Below are positions 15,727 to 24,588 of a stretch of DNA of 44,828 nucleotides, piece by piece. Made by a program: the position numbers and the translations under genes. The stretch's first letter is position 1. The number at the start of each line of letters is the position of its first letter. The stretch comes from an uncultured Bacteroidales bacterium (GTDB lineage Bacteria > Bacteroidota > Bacteroidia > Bacteroidales > JACABE01): NCBI GenBank assembly GCA_903899825.1, contig CAIUKU010000500.1, positions 1-44,828 on the forward strand, read 5' to 3'. The notes below the pieces were generated by a model. That model saw only the letters and a program-made list of their open reading frames with translations. It ran no database searches and had not been told where the DNA came from.

Positions 15727-17031
15727 TTATTTCTGACGGAAATAAAGTTGAATAGGCACACCATTAAAATCGAACAATTCTCTCATTTTATTTTCTACAT
15801 AACGCTTGTAAGGCTCTCTGATATATTGTGGCAAATTACAGAAGAAAACAAAAGAAGGATAAGCCAATGGCAACTGGGTAATATATTTAATACTGATATG
15901 CTTTCCTTTGTAAGCTGGTGGTGGATTATCCTTAACCAGCGGAAGGAATATTTCATTCAGCTGAGAAGTGCTGATGCGACGACATCTGTTTTTATATACC
16001 TGGTTCGCAGTTTCCAAGACCTTAAAAATCCTTTGTTTATTGGGAACAGAAGTAAAAACAATCGGGATATCGGTAAAAGGAGCTAATTTATCACGTATAA
16101 TGGCTTCATAATCCTTATGGGTATTGGTTTCTTTTTCAACCAAATCCCATTTATTAACAACAACCACTACACCTTTTCTGTTTTTTTCGGCAAGGCTGAA
16201 AATATTGATATCCTGAGATTCCAATCCTGCAGTAGCATCCAGCATCAGTATACAAACATCACTGTTTTCAATGGCTCTGATAGAGCGCATTACAGAATAA
16301 AATTCAATATTTTCAAATACTTTGCTTTTCTTACGAACACCTGCTGTATCAACCAGTAAAAAGTTAAATCCAAAGCTATTATAGGGAGTATATACCGAAT
16401 CTCTGGTTGTTCCGGCAATAGGAGTAACAATATTCCTTTCCACACCTATAAAAGCATTAATAATAGATGATTTACCAACATTAGGTCTGCCAACAATAGC
16501 GATTTTAGGAATATCGACGGCTTCTTCTTCAACGATTATTTCAAATTCTTCAACGATTTTATCCAGTAAATCACCGGTTCCCATACCATTGATAGACGAA
16601 ATACAATAAATTTCACCTAAACCCAATGAATAAAAATCATTGATATCAATCATACGGGCATTGTTGTCTACCTTATTGGCTACAAGAAAAACTTTTTTAT
16701 TGGAACGTCGAAGCAAATCAGCTACATCTTCATCCAAAGGATTCAATCCTTCTTTTACATCCACCAAAAAAGCAATTATATCTGCTTCTTCGGTAGCCAA
16801 AACTACCTGCTTGCGAATTTCTTCTTCAAAAATATCATCACTTCCGATTACATAACCACCGGTATCAATTACCGAAAATTCTTTTCCATTCCAGGTTGAT
16901 TTACCATAATGTCTGTCGCGGGTAACTCCACTGGTTGGATCCACAATGGCATCCCTGGTTTCGGTTAAACGGTTAAAAAATGTTGATTTCCCTACATTTG
17001 GGCGACCAACCAATGCTAAAATATTTGCCAT
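15727..17031 (-). CDS. der: Ribosome-assembly GTPase Der (EngA)
   Basis: Der is an essential double GTPase that helps mature the 50S ribosomal subunit. Two G domains are visible, with P-loops [11 protein letters not shown] near residue 7 and [11 protein letters not shown] near residue 181, DTGG and DTAG G3 motifs, and NKVD and NKWD G4 motifs. The C-terminal KH-like domain (about 350-434) ends [20 protein letters not shown]-like, as usual for the family. Length, 434 residues, is normal. HslR follows after six bases, and Era lies upstream on the same strand, giving a cluster of ribosome-biogenesis genes with initiator tRNA. A TAATTTTG element at 17142-17149 may be its promoter. Confidence 0.95.
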   Translation of the reverse strand: MANILALVGRPNVGKSTFFNRLTETRDAIVDPTSGVTRDRHYGKSTWNGKEFSVIDTGGYVIGSDDIFEEEIRKQVVLATEEADIIAFLVDVKEGLNPLDEDVADLLRRSNKKVFLVANKVDNNARMIDINDFYSLGLGEIYCISSINGMGTGDLLDKIVEEFEIIVEEEAVDIPKIAIVGRPNVGKSSIINAFIGVERNIVTPIAGTTRDSVYTPYNSFGFNFLLVDTAGVRKKSKVFENIEFYSVMRSIRAIENSDVCILMLDATAGLESQDINIFSLAEKNRKGVVVVVNKWDLVEKETNTHKDYEAIIRDKLAPFTDIPIVFTSVPNKQRIFKVLETANQVYKNRCRRISTSQLNEIFLPLVKDNPPPAYKGKHISIKYITQLPLAYPSFVFFCNLPQYIREPYKRYVENKMRELFDFNGVPIQLYFRQK

Positions 17032-17141
17032 CTTTGTTATTGCTAAAGAAGTGCCTTAAGTACTTAAAGTACTTTGAGTACTTTGAGTTAAAATGCAACT
17101 TACTAAATTTATTCTTATTTTTATAGTATTCGTTTGTTTTG

Positions 17142-17149
17142 CAAAATTA
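17142..17149 (-). promoter_or_regulatory. Possible -7 element for der-hslR
   Basis: Read on the minus strand this is TAATTTTG. It would give a leader of about 105 bases before the Der ATG, containing AGTACTT-type short repeats. The -33 position is not convincing. Confidence 0.3.
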
Positions 17150-17247
17150 TAAAAAATATTGCCTATAGTACTTGAGTAGGTAAAATGTCAGAAGTTAATT
17201 TGCAAATTATTAATTTTCAATGTCTTGATTAATAAATTAATTTTAAT

Positions 17248-17309
17248 CATTTTCAAATTATCAAATTATCTCATTTTCAAATTATCAAATTATCTCATTT
17301 TCAAATTAC
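17248..17309 (-). repeat. 24-bp tandem repeat overlapping the era stop codon
   Basis: Two full 24-bp units starting CATTTTCAAATTATC (17248-17271, 17272-17295) and a partial third (17296-17309) run into the 3' end of era; its stop codon at 17306-17308 lies in the partial copy. This indicates that the array grew at, or from, the gene end. Confidence 0.75.
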
Positions 17310-18184
17310 ACTTCATATCCAAATCTTTTCAGAAATGTATCATTGTTCCGCCAGTCTTTGTTCACTTTTACATGTAGCTCCAAAAAAACCTTTTTCTGTA
17401 AAAATTCTTCCAGATCAAGTCGGGCTTCGGTACCTACTTTTTTTAATGCACTGCCCTTGTGTCCGATAACAATTCCTTTTTGCGAATCACGCTCTACAAA
17501 AATAGTAGCAGAAATCTTATCAATACTGGGTTCTTCTTTGTAGGATTCAACAATTACTTCACAGGCATAAGGAATTTCCTTCTGATAGTTTTCAAATATT
17601 TTTTCACGGATTATTTCTGAAGCAAAAAAACGCATGGTTTTATCTGAGATTTCATCTTTAGGGAAATAAGGTGGCGATTCGGGTAATTTCTCTAAAATGC
17701 TTTCTATTACCTTTTCCATATTAAACTTGAGCAATGCTGATACAGGAATTACTTCCGCAGTTGGAAATTTCCCCTGCCAGAATTTCATTTTTAATTCCAC
17801 GGTTTCCTGATCTGAAAGATCGATTTTATTGATAATGATAATGGTAGGTATCAATGATTCTTTTACCGTTTCTAGAATTTCCTGATTCTTGAAATCTTCG
17901 CCAATATCAGTAACCAGCAAAAAAACATCGGCATCCTTCAATGCGGACATCACAAAACTCATCATGGATTCATGTAATTTATAATGAGGATTCACAATAC
18001 CGGGGGTATCAGAGTATACAATCTGATAATCATCTGCATTAACAATCCCCATGATACGGTGGCGGGTGGTTTGTGCTTTAGAAGTGATAATGGAAAGTTT
18101 TTCACCTACAAAAGCATTCATAAGTGTTGATTTTCCAGCATTTGGATTTCCCAGAATATTAACAAACCCTGATTTATGTGCCAT
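17306..18184 (-). CDS. era: Ribosome-assembly GTPase Era
   Basis: Era binds the 3' end of 16S rRNA and guides 30S maturation. The 292-residue protein has a G1 loop GNPNAGKSTLM (about residues 11-21), switch region with TTRHRIMGI, G3 DTPG and G4 NKID, followed by a C-terminal KH domain with GHKGSALKKVG. The length is normal. It is encoded 50 bp downstream of initiator tRNA-fMet, but a hairpin terminator stands between them, so era probably uses its own promoter or read-through. Der is the next gene on the strand, 274 bp further. Confidence 0.95.
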   Translation of the reverse strand: MAHKSGFVNILGNPNAGKSTLMNAFVGEKLSIITSKAQTTRHRIMGIVNADDYQIVYSDTPGIVNPHYKLHESMMSFVMSALKDADVFLLVTDIGEDFKNQEILETVKESLIPTIIIINKIDLSDQETVELKMKFWQGKFPTAEVIPVSALLKFNMEKVIESILEKLPESPPYFPKDEISDKTMRFFASEIIREKIFENYQKEIPYACEVIVESYKEEPSIDKISATIFVERDSQKGIVIGHKGSALKKVGTEARLDLEEFLQKKVFLELHVKVNKDWRNNDTFLKRFGYEV

Positions 18185-18205
18185 TTTTTCAATTTTGAAT
18201 AAAAC

Positions 18206-18231
18206 AAAAAAAGGTCAGCTTTTGACTGACC
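18206..18231 (-). terminator. Rho-independent terminator of tRNA-fMet
   Basis: On the minus strand GGTCAG and CTGACC (18226-18231 and 18213-18218) form a 6-bp stem around a 7-base loop, followed by seven Ts (18206-18212). It begins four bases after the mature tRNA end. Confidence 0.85.
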
Positions 18232-18235
18232 TTTG

Positions 18236-18307
<72 letters not shown>

Positions 18308-18354
18308 ATATATCTTTAGTTTATGAACAATTTCTTTTGCTAAATTTGAGAGTG

Positions 18355-18385
18355 CAAAGATAGTATATATTTTTGCTTTTACAAA
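18355..18385 (-). promoter_or_regulatory. Promoter of tRNA-fMet
   Basis: On the minus strand TTTG (18382-18385) and TATCTTTG (18355-18362) are separated by exactly 19 bases, an ideal match to the Bacteroidota primary-sigma consensus. Transcription should start near 18348, about 40 bases before the mature 5' end. Confidence 0.8.
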
Positions 18386-18473
18386 ACAATAAATTTTATT
18401 TCTTTACATTTACCTGACATCTATCGCCTAATTAATAGTATATCTCTAATTTACTTATGTTTATACATTTATT

Positions 18474-18481
18474 TATTTTTG
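18474..18481 (+). promoter_or_regulatory. Possible -7 element for the peroxiredoxin gene
   Basis: TATTTTTG fits TAnnTTTG and would give a leader of about 108 bases. No clear -33 element or OxyR-type operator was identified. Confidence 0.3.
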
Positions 18482-18595
18482 CTACAAGCTAAATATTTTT
18501 TATAAATACTTAAACTTTTTCCTTTGATCCTTGTTTATGTATTGAATTTCTTAACTATTCAATAAAAATATTAAAACATAAAAATTTAAACAAAA

Positions 18596-19225
18596 ATGGT
18601 ATTAGTTGGTAAAAAAGCACCCGTTTTCAGTGCTGATGCAGTGATAAATGGTGGTGAATTTGTAGAAAATTTTTCTTTGGAACAATTTGTAGGTAAAAAA
18701 CATGTGGTATTTTTCTTTTATCCGCTGGATTTTACTTTTGTTTGTCCAACAGAAATCCTTGCCTTTCAGGAAAAAATAGCTGAGTTTGAAAAACGCAATG
18801 TTGCAGTTGTTGGCTGTTCTGTGGATTCTAAATTCTCTCATTGGGCTTGGTTGAATACTGAGCTTAAAAATGGTGGTATCAAAGGTGTTAAATTTCCATT
18901 GGTTTCTGACTTAACAACAACAATCTCACAAAACTTTGATGTATTGGCCGGAAATTTTGACTATAACGAAGAAGGTGAAGTGAGTTTCAACGGAGCTCCT
19001 GTAGCATACAGAGGATTGTTTTTGATTGACAAAAAAGGTGTTGTCCGTCATCAGCTGATCAATGATTTGCCATTGGGCAGAAGTATTGACGAAGCCATCC
19101 GTATGGTAGATGCTTTACAATATTTTGAAGAAAATGGCGAAGTTTGTCCTGCCAACTGGCATAAAGGCGAAACTGCCATGAAAGCTACAGCCGAAGGTGT
19201 TGCAGAATACCTTTCGAAAAAATAA
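18596..19225 (+). CDS. Typical 2-Cys peroxiredoxin, AhpC/Prx type
   Basis: This 209-residue cytoplasmic enzyme reduces hydrogen peroxide and organic hydroperoxides. The peroxidatic cysteine is C50 in FYPLDFTFVCPTE, and the resolving cysteine C184 is in GEVCPANWHKG, the usual pair for the AhpC/Prx1 subfamily. GGLG- and YF-type motifs linked to overoxidation sensitivity are not evident in their canonical form. No AhpF gene is adjacent, so the electron donor (thioredoxin or AhpF elsewhere) is unknown. A strong hairpin terminator follows, making it a single-gene unit. Confidence 0.9.
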   Translation: MVLVGKKAPVFSADAVINGGEFVENFSLEQFVGKKHVVFFFYPLDFTFVCPTEILAFQEKIAEFEKRNVAVVGCSVDSKFSHWAWLNTELKNGGIKGVKFPLVSDLTTTISQNFDVLAGNFDYNEEGEVSFNGAPVAYRGLFLIDKKGVVRHQLINDLPLGRSIDEAIRMVDALQYFEENGEVCPANWHKGETAMKATAEGVAEYLSKK

Positions 19226-19249
19226 GTTTTTTTTATTTATTTGTTTTTT

Positions 19250-19284
19250 CCTGCAAGTGATTGATTTCGCTTGCAGGATTTTTT
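19250..19284 (+). terminator. Rho-independent terminator of the peroxiredoxin gene
   Basis: CCTGCAAGTGA (19250-19260) pairs with TCGCTTGCAGG (19267-19277) with one G-T wobble around a 6-base loop, followed by a T-run at 19279-19284. It is 25 bp after the stop codon. Confidence 0.9.
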
Positions 19285-19375
19285 ATATACGGTTACCTAA
19301 TACTCTAAAATTGAAAATATTATTATTTTCTGACTGAATAGCTTAAATTCTTAATAACTTAATATTCCAATTCTC

Positions 19376-19383
19376 TATCTTTG
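19376..19383 (+). promoter_or_regulatory. -7 element of mutS2
   Basis: TATCTTTG matches the consensus exactly. Transcription should begin near 19390, only about ten bases before the TTG start codon at 19400, so the message would have almost no leader. Confidence 0.55.
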
Positions 19384-19399
19384 CAAAAAAATTATTACC

Positions 19400-21826
19400 T
19401 TGATTTATCCAGCTAACATAGAAAACAAAATAGGGTTCGATACCATCCGTCAACTCATTCTCAATGAATGTATCAGTGTATTGGGTCAAAACCTGGTTGA
19501 AAAAATCAGCTTTAAGCAAAACTATACTGAAATAGATTGTTTACTCAATCAATGCGAAGAATTTCGACAGATATTAATGTTCGACAATTACTTCCCTTCT
19601 CAGGACTATTTTGATTTAAGACCTGAAATTGAAAGAATAAGAGTTTCAGGTAGTTTTATTGAAATACAGTCGTTGATTGAATTAAGATTATCCGTTGCTA
19701 CCATTTTACAATGTATAAAATTTCTCAGCCCACAGGATGAAGAAATTAAATATCCTGAATTATACAGATTATCGGAAAAAGTACATTTGAATGAGATTAT
19801 TCTTATGGCAATCGACAGAATTTTAGATGAAAAAGGATTTATAAAAGACGATGCTTCAGCAGATCTGCGCAAAATAAGAAAAGACCTAAAAACAAAAACA
19901 GCCAACGCTGAAAAAAAACTCAGTCAAACACTCAGTCTGGCAAAGAAAGAGGGCTGGACCGGAGAAGATGTATCGGTAACCATCCGCAACGGCAGGGCAG
20001 TTATTCCTGTGAGTGCAACCAATAAAAGAAAAATTAAAGGTTTTGTACATGATGCTTCCGCAACCGGTCAAACCTATTATATTGAACCTGAAGAAGTTTT
20101 TGAGTTAAACAATGATATCAGAGAGTTAGAAAATGATGAAAGACTGGAAATTGTCAAAATACTTACTGAATTCACCGATTTTCTACGACCCTTCAGCTAT
20201 GATTTAAAAAATGCCTATTATTTTTTAGCACAAATGGATGGTATCCGTGCAAAAGCAAAATTTGCCATTAAAATTGAAGGAATCAAACCACTTTTAAACA
20301 AAACTTCTCTTATTGAATGGTATACTGCTACCCATCCCCTCCTCTATTTATCACACAAGGCACAGAAAAGAAGGATTGAACCCCTGAACATAAAACTTGA
20401 CAATCAACAGAGGATACTGATTATTTCGGGTCCCAATGCAGGTGGAAAATCTGTTTGCCTTAAAACAGTAGGTTTACTCCAATATATGTTACAATGTGGT
20501 TTGCTGCTACCCATGAAACATACTTCGGAATGCGGAATTTTCGAAAGTATTTTTATCGATATCGGGGATGAGCAATCAATTGAAAATGACTTGAGTACTT
20601 ATAGTTCACATTTGCTGAACATGAAAACACTGGCAGCCAATGCTACAACCAGGACTTTATTTTTGATTGACGAATTCGGAACAGGAACAGAACCTCAACT
20701 GGGAGGTGCCATTGCTGAAGCCATACTGGAAGAACTTAATATTAAAAAGGCATTCGGTGTTGTAACCACTCATTATTCGAACCTGAAATTAATGGCTGAT
20801 ACCAACGAAGGCATTGTTAATGGCGCTATGCTTTATGATACGCTGAATATGCAGCCTTTATACAAATTAAAAACAGGAAAACCCGGCAGTTCCTTTGCTT
20901 TTGAAATAGCAAAAAATATAGGTTTGCAACAACATATTTTGGACAAAGCCATGCAGAAATCAGGTAAATCCCACCTTGATTTTGAACAGCAATTGCAGCA
21001 ACTAGAGGTGGATAAAGAAGAAATTGCCAGAAAACAACAAGAACTTGGGGTTGCAGATGAATTTCTTTCTGAAATGATTGATAAATACCGCAACCTCAAC
21101 GATAAACTTGAGAATACCAAAGCCATCATTTTAAAAAGAGCCAAAGAAGACGCTAAAGAGTTGATCAATCAAACCAACAGAATCATTGAAAATGCGGTGA
21201 GAATGATTAAGGAAAGCAATGCAGAAAAAGACATTACCCGTGAAGCAAGAGAAAGCATACAGCATTTCCAGGAAAAAATAGAAGAAACAGTATTGCCACT
21301 TAAAAAAGCAAAATCAAAACAACATCCTCCTCTTAAACCTTCAATTGATAAATCACCCATATTTATTGGCGATTATGTCAGGATAATTGGACAACAAACG
21401 GTTGGCGAAGTTGAATTTATTAAAAATGATAAAGTAATGATATCATCAAATTCAATACGGGTAACACTGCCGCTGAATCAATTGGAAAAAGTTTCGAGAA
21501 AAGAAGCATTACAGAAAACGAAACCTTCCAAAACCAATCATTATGGCAATGTGATGCAGGAAATTTCCGAAAAAGCTACGCATTTTAAAACTTCTATCGA
21601 CTTAAGAGGGAAAAGATCCGAAGAAGCCATTGCCATGGTAAAACACATGGTTGATGAGGCCATACTATTGAGTGTTTACGAACTTACCATTTTGCATGGC
21701 AAAGGAAATGGTATTTTACGCAAGCTCATCCGCGAATACCTACGGAGTGTAAGCGAAGTAAAAAGCTTCAAAGACGAAGCCATTGAAAGAGGAGGAGATG
21801 GAATTACCCTGGTGAGTTTAAGATAG
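19400..21826 (+). CDS. mutS2: Endonuclease/ribosome-rescue ATPase MutS2
   Basis: MutS2 lacks mismatch-recognition domains; family members suppress recombination or rescue collided ribosomes. The 808-residue product starts at TTG, because the resulting MIYPANIENKIGFDTIR matches the usual MutS2 N-terminus. Core and clamp helices fill residues of about 1-320; Walker A is GPNAGGKS (344-351), with LFLIDEFGTGTEP as Walker B and TTHYSNLK following. A long coiled coil spans about 515-640, then a KOW-like stretch with GDYVRIIGQQTVGEV, and a C-terminal Smr domain (about 733-808) with IDLRGKRSEEA, HGKGNGILR and the final GGDG. All parts appear intact. Confidence 0.95.
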   Translation: MIYPANIENKIGFDTIRQLILNECISVLGQNLVEKISFKQNYTEIDCLLNQCEEFRQILMFDNYFPSQDYFDLRPEIERIRVSGSFIEIQSLIELRLSVATILQCIKFLSPQDEEIKYPELYRLSEKVHLNEIILMAIDRILDEKGFIKDDASADLRKIRKDLKTKTANAEKKLSQTLSLAKKEGWTGEDVSVTIRNGRAVIPVSATNKRKIKGFVHDASATGQTYYIEPEEVFELNNDIRELENDERLEIVKILTEFTDFLRPFSYDLKNAYYFLAQMDGIRAKAKFAIKIEGIKPLLNKTSLIEWYTATHPLLYLSHKAQKRRIEPLNIKLDNQQRILIISGPNAGGKSVCLKTVGLLQYMLQCGLLLPMKHTSECGIFESIFIDIGDEQSIENDLSTYSSHLLNMKTLAANATTRTLFLIDEFGTGTEPQLGGAIAEAILEELNIKKAFGVVTTHYSNLKLMADTNEGIVNGAMLYDTLNMQPLYKLKTGKPGSSFAFEIAKNIGLQQHILDKAMQKSGKSHLDFEQQLQQLEVDKEEIARKQQELGVADEFLSEMIDKYRNLNDKLENTKAIILKRAKEDAKELINQTNRIIENAVRMIKESNAEKDITREARESIQHFQEKIEETVLPLKKAKSKQHPPLKPSIDKSPIFIGDYVRIIGQQTVGEVEFIKNDKVMISSNSIRVTLPLNQLEKVSRKEALQKTKPSKTNHYGNVMQEISEKATHFKTSIDLRGKRSEEAIAMVKHMVDEAILLSVYELTILHGKGNGILRKLIREYLRSVSEVKSFKDEAIERGGDGITLVSLR

Positions 21827-21947
21827 ACGCAACAAAAGTCTGTTGAACGCATAAACAAACATCATTGCCTTGAATTTGGTGTAAAATCATCACTATTATA
21901 TTTTAACTCATACTGATAAATTTGCAGCATAAAGAAATATCTTTTTT

Positions 21948-21955
21948 TATCTTTG
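21948..21955 (+). promoter_or_regulatory. -7 element of the aguB gene
   Basis: TATCTTTG is an exact consensus match. It overlaps the first codon of the longest possible aguB frame (21953), which shows that the true start must lie downstream. Transcription should begin near 21962, about 30 bases before the GTG at 21992. Confidence 0.6.
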
Positions 21956-21991
21956 CAACAGAAAAATCTTTTTCTTTTAATTTATACAATC

Positions 21992-22873
21992 GTGGAAAAC
22001 AAAAAAGTAAAAGTTGGCTTGATACAAATGACTTGCACAAAAGACAAACAAGCCAATATCAATAAAGCAACTGAAAAAATAAAGCAAATAGCTGCTGAAG
22101 GTGCTCAGATTATCTGTTTGCAGGAATTGTTTGCTTCCCTTTATTTTTGCGATGTGGAAGATTATGATAATTTTGCACTGGCTGAAGCCATTCCCGGAAA
22201 AACCACCGCTGATTTTTCGGAACTGGCCAAAAAATTGAATGTTGTCATCATTGCTTCCCTGTTTGAAAAACGAGCGGAAGGTTTATACCACAATACAGTT
22301 GCAGTAATTGATGCCGACGGAAGTTATTTGGGGAAATACCGTAAAAATCATATTCCTGACGATCCTGCCTTTTATGAAAAGTTTTATTTTACACCCGGAG
22401 ACCTGGGCTACAAAGTATTCAAGACTAAATACGCAACAATAGGGACCTTAATCTGCTGGGATCAATGGTATCCTGAAGCAGCCAGAATTACAGCCCTCAT
22501 GGGAGCAGAAATTATCTTTTATCCGACAGCCATTGGATGGGCAACATCTCAAACGGAAGAAGTCAACAACGAACAATACTATGCCTGGCAGACGATACAA
22601 CGCAGCCATGCCATTGCCAATGGAGTACATGTAGTTAGCGTAAACCGTACAGGACTAGAAGGTGAATTGAATTTCTGGGGCGGCTCTTTTATCAGCAATC
22701 CTTTTGGAACGTTGATTTATGAAGCAAGTCATCATAACGAAGAAATTCATGTGGAAGAACTCAATCTCGGCAAAACCAACGAATATCGTATCCACTGGCC
22801 CTTCTTAAGAGACCGGAGAATTGATACGTATTTGCCTATCTGCAAAAGATTTATTGACGAAGAAAATAATTAG
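21992..22873 (+). CDS. aguB: N-carbamoylputrescine amidase
   Basis: This nitrilase-superfamily enzyme converts N-carbamoylputrescine to putrescine, CO2 and ammonia, the last step of the agmatine route. I set the start at GTG 21992, giving 293 residues beginning MENKKVKVGLIQMTC, which is the usual family N-terminus; the open frame continues upstream but into the promoter. The catalytic triad is visible as E in CLQELFASLYFC, K in KYRKNHIPDD, and C in TLICWDQWYPEAAR. FYEKFYFTPGD and the end WPFLRDRRIDTY fit plant and bacterial AguB. Agmatine deiminase follows 135 bp downstream, supporting the assignment. Confidence 0.9.
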   Translation: MENKKVKVGLIQMTCTKDKQANINKATEKIKQIAAEGAQIICLQELFASLYFCDVEDYDNFALAEAIPGKTTADFSELAKKLNVVIIASLFEKRAEGLYHNTVAVIDADGSYLGKYRKNHIPDDPAFYEKFYFTPGDLGYKVFKTKYATIGTLICWDQWYPEAARITALMGAEIIFYPTAIGWATSQTEEVNNEQYYAWQTIQRSHAIANGVHVVSVNRTGLEGELNFWGGSFISNPFGTLIYEASHHNEEIHVEELNLGKTNEYRIHWPFLRDRRIDTYLPICKRFIDEENN

Positions 22874-22976
22874 GAATTAGGAATTAGGAATTGAAAATGA
22901 AAGAAGAAACATTTTAATTAATGCCATACAATTACTTTAAAACCTAATATATCAATAACTTAAAAACTTAAAAACT

Positions 22977-23005
22977 ACTTTACAAACTTTAAGAACTTTA
23001 TAAAC
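22977..23005 (+). repeat. ACTTTACAAACTTTA-type simple repeat
   Basis: Three degenerate copies of CTTTA(C/T)AAA lie directly in front of the agmatine deiminase ATG. The units match those of the array at 15312-15347, so the same simple sequence occurs in two distant gaps. Confidence 0.55.
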
Positions 23006-23008
23006 TAA

Positions 23009-24055
23009 ATGGACACCATTACACCCAAAAAGATGGATTATCGTTTCCCTGCAGAATGGGAAAAACATGCTGCAACCTGGCTGAGCTATCCGCACAATGA
23101 AAATTCATGGCCGGGAAGGATACAGAACATTTATCCAGCCTTTCATCAGTTTATCAAAGAAATAAGCAAGGGCGAAATCGTAAACATCAATGTAAATGAT
23201 GCTTTGATGTTAAAGCATGTTGAGGACCAGTTGACAGCTTATGGTATTGATATGAACAATATCCGTCTTTTCGTGCACCCTACCAACGATGCCTGGTGTC
23301 GTGATCATGGTCCTGCTTTTTTGGTGAATCCTTATGGATTAGATAAAAAAATTATTATCAACTGGGAATACAATGCCTGGGGAAATAAATATCCTTTTGA
23401 CTTAGACAATAAAATACCTCAGCTGATAGCAGAAAAATTACAACTTCCCATCGTTAGTCCCGGAATAGTAATGGAAGGTGGGTCTGTTGATTTCAATGGT
23501 AAAGGAAGTCTCATTACAACCAAAGCCTGCCTGTTGAATGAAAATCGCAATCCTGATCTGAATCAGTCACAGATTGAAACTTACTTAAGGGAATACTATG
23601 GCGTGGAACAAATCATCTGGCTCAACGAGGGTATAGACGGGGACGATACCAACGGACATGTGGATGACATCTGCCGTTTTGTAAACGAAGATACCGTAGT
23701 GACTGTGATGGAATCGAATAAAAACGATTTGAATTATGCTCCTTTGGTCGAAAATTACAAAGCGTTGAAAAAACTAAGATTGCTCAACGGAAAACAACTC
23801 AATGTTGTTGAACTGCCTATGCCGGAAGCCCTATACATCGAAGACCAAAGGGTTCCCTGCTCCTATGCTAATTTTTATATAGCCAATAGTGGAGTTATAG
23901 TTCCCATTTTTGGTAGTAAAACGGATGATATTGCCCTGGGCATTTTATCGGAATGTTTTCCCGACAGAAAAGTAATTGGAATTGACTCCTCTGAAATCAT
24001 CTGGGGATTAGGTAGTTTCCATTGCCTGAGTCAACAGGAACCGGAAATTTTATAA
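23009..24055 (+). CDS. aguA: Agmatine deiminase
   Basis: The enzyme hydrolyses agmatine to N-carbamoylputrescine and ammonia. The 348-residue sequence fits the family from the opening FPAEWEKHAATWLSYPHN to the catalytic C339 in GLGSFHCLSQQEP. Other active-site features are NDAWCRDHGPAF, MEGGSVDFNGKG, and the catalytic His region DGDDTNGHVDDICRF, which identify the pentein (guanidine-modifying) fold. With AguB just upstream it completes the two-step conversion of agmatine to putrescine. Arginine decarboxylase is not in this window, so agmatine must come from elsewhere in the genome or from outside. Confidence 0.95.
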   Translation: MDTITPKKMDYRFPAEWEKHAATWLSYPHNENSWPGRIQNIYPAFHQFIKEISKGEIVNINVNDALMLKHVEDQLTAYGIDMNNIRLFVHPTNDAWCRDHGPAFLVNPYGLDKKIIINWEYNAWGNKYPFDLDNKIPQLIAEKLQLPIVSPGIVMEGGSVDFNGKGSLITTKACLLNENRNPDLNQSQIETYLREYYGVEQIIWLNEGIDGDDTNGHVDDICRFVNEDTVVTVMESNKNDLNYAPLVENYKALKKLRLLNGKQLNVVELPMPEALYIEDQRVPCSYANFYIANSGVIVPIFGSKTDDIALGILSECFPDRKVIGIDSSEIIWGLGSFHCLSQQEPEIL

Positions 24056-24072
24056 AAAAAACAATTTGGCCT

Positions 24073-24080
24073 TAAATTTG
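24073..24080 (+). promoter_or_regulatory. Possible -7 element for the thioredoxin gene
   Basis: TAAATTTG fits the consensus and would give a leader of about 33 bases before the ATG at 24120. No good -33 sequence at the right distance. Confidence 0.35.
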
Positions 24081-24119
24081 TTAATCAATACGTATAATTA
24101 AAATCAAAATAATCAGAAT

Positions 24120-24530
24120 ATGAAGAAAACAATCATCGCAAATTTTGTAATCATTTTAGCAATTGTTGCTTTTAGTGGAAAAGTATACAGTCAAAAGGCA
24201 GAAAAGCCTGCCGAAGGAAAAGTGAAAATCATTACAGATGAAGATTTTGACAAAACCATCAAAAAAGGAGTAACTATGATTGATTTCTGGGCAGCCTGGT
24301 GTGGTCCCTGTCGTCGTCAGGGGCCGATAGTTGAAGAAATTGCCAATGAAGTCAGCAAAAAAATCAAAATCGGAAAACTGGATGTAGATAAAAACAAAAT
24401 CGCATCCAATACTTATGGTGTAAGGAATATCCCTACCTTAATCTTCTTTAAGGACGGAAAAGAAGTGAAACGACTGGTGGGATTACAGGACAAACAAACC
24501 ATACTTATTGAACTCAATGCATTAAAATAA
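24120..24530 (+). CDS. Periplasmic thioredoxin
   Basis: The 136-residue protein has a signal peptide (about residues 1-24, ending VYSQ) followed by a short linker and one thioredoxin domain. The redox site is WCGPC with C61 and C64, followed by RRQGP; the cis-proline lies in NIPTLIFF. Motif identity with cytoplasmic thioredoxins (WCGPC rather than DsbA-like CPHC) suggests a reductant, but in the periplasm it would need a membrane electron donor such as a CcdA/DsbD protein, which is not seen here. A strong terminator separates it from the next gene. Confidence 0.9.
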   Translation: MKKTIIANFVIILAIVAFSGKVYSQKAEKPAEGKVKIITDEDFDKTIKKGVTMIDFWAAWCGPCRRQGPIVEEIANEVSKKIKIGKLDVDKNKIASNTYGVRNIPTLIFFKDGKEVKRLVGLQDKQTILIELNALK

Positions 24531-24550
24531 TTTATTACAGACTTAATAAT

Positions 24551-24583
24551 AAAAGCAGGTTGTTCATAACAGTCTGCTTTTTT
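24551..24583 (+). terminator. Rho-independent terminator of the thioredoxin gene
   Basis: AAAAGCAG (24551-24558) pairs with CTGCTTTT (24574-24581), and inside it TGTT and AACA extend the stem around a 3-base loop. The T-run ends at 24583, six bases before the next ATG. Confidence 0.85.
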
Positions 24584-24588
24584 AGCAT

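Noticed and set aside
15556-16086. A 176-codon open frame on the plus strand opposite hslR and der
   Set aside because: It is fully antisense to two confidently assigned genes and shows no recognisable domain or promoter.
18206-18231. A riboswitch or leader structure in front of era
   Set aside because: The hairpin with its T-run directly follows the tRNA and is fully explained as the tRNA terminator.
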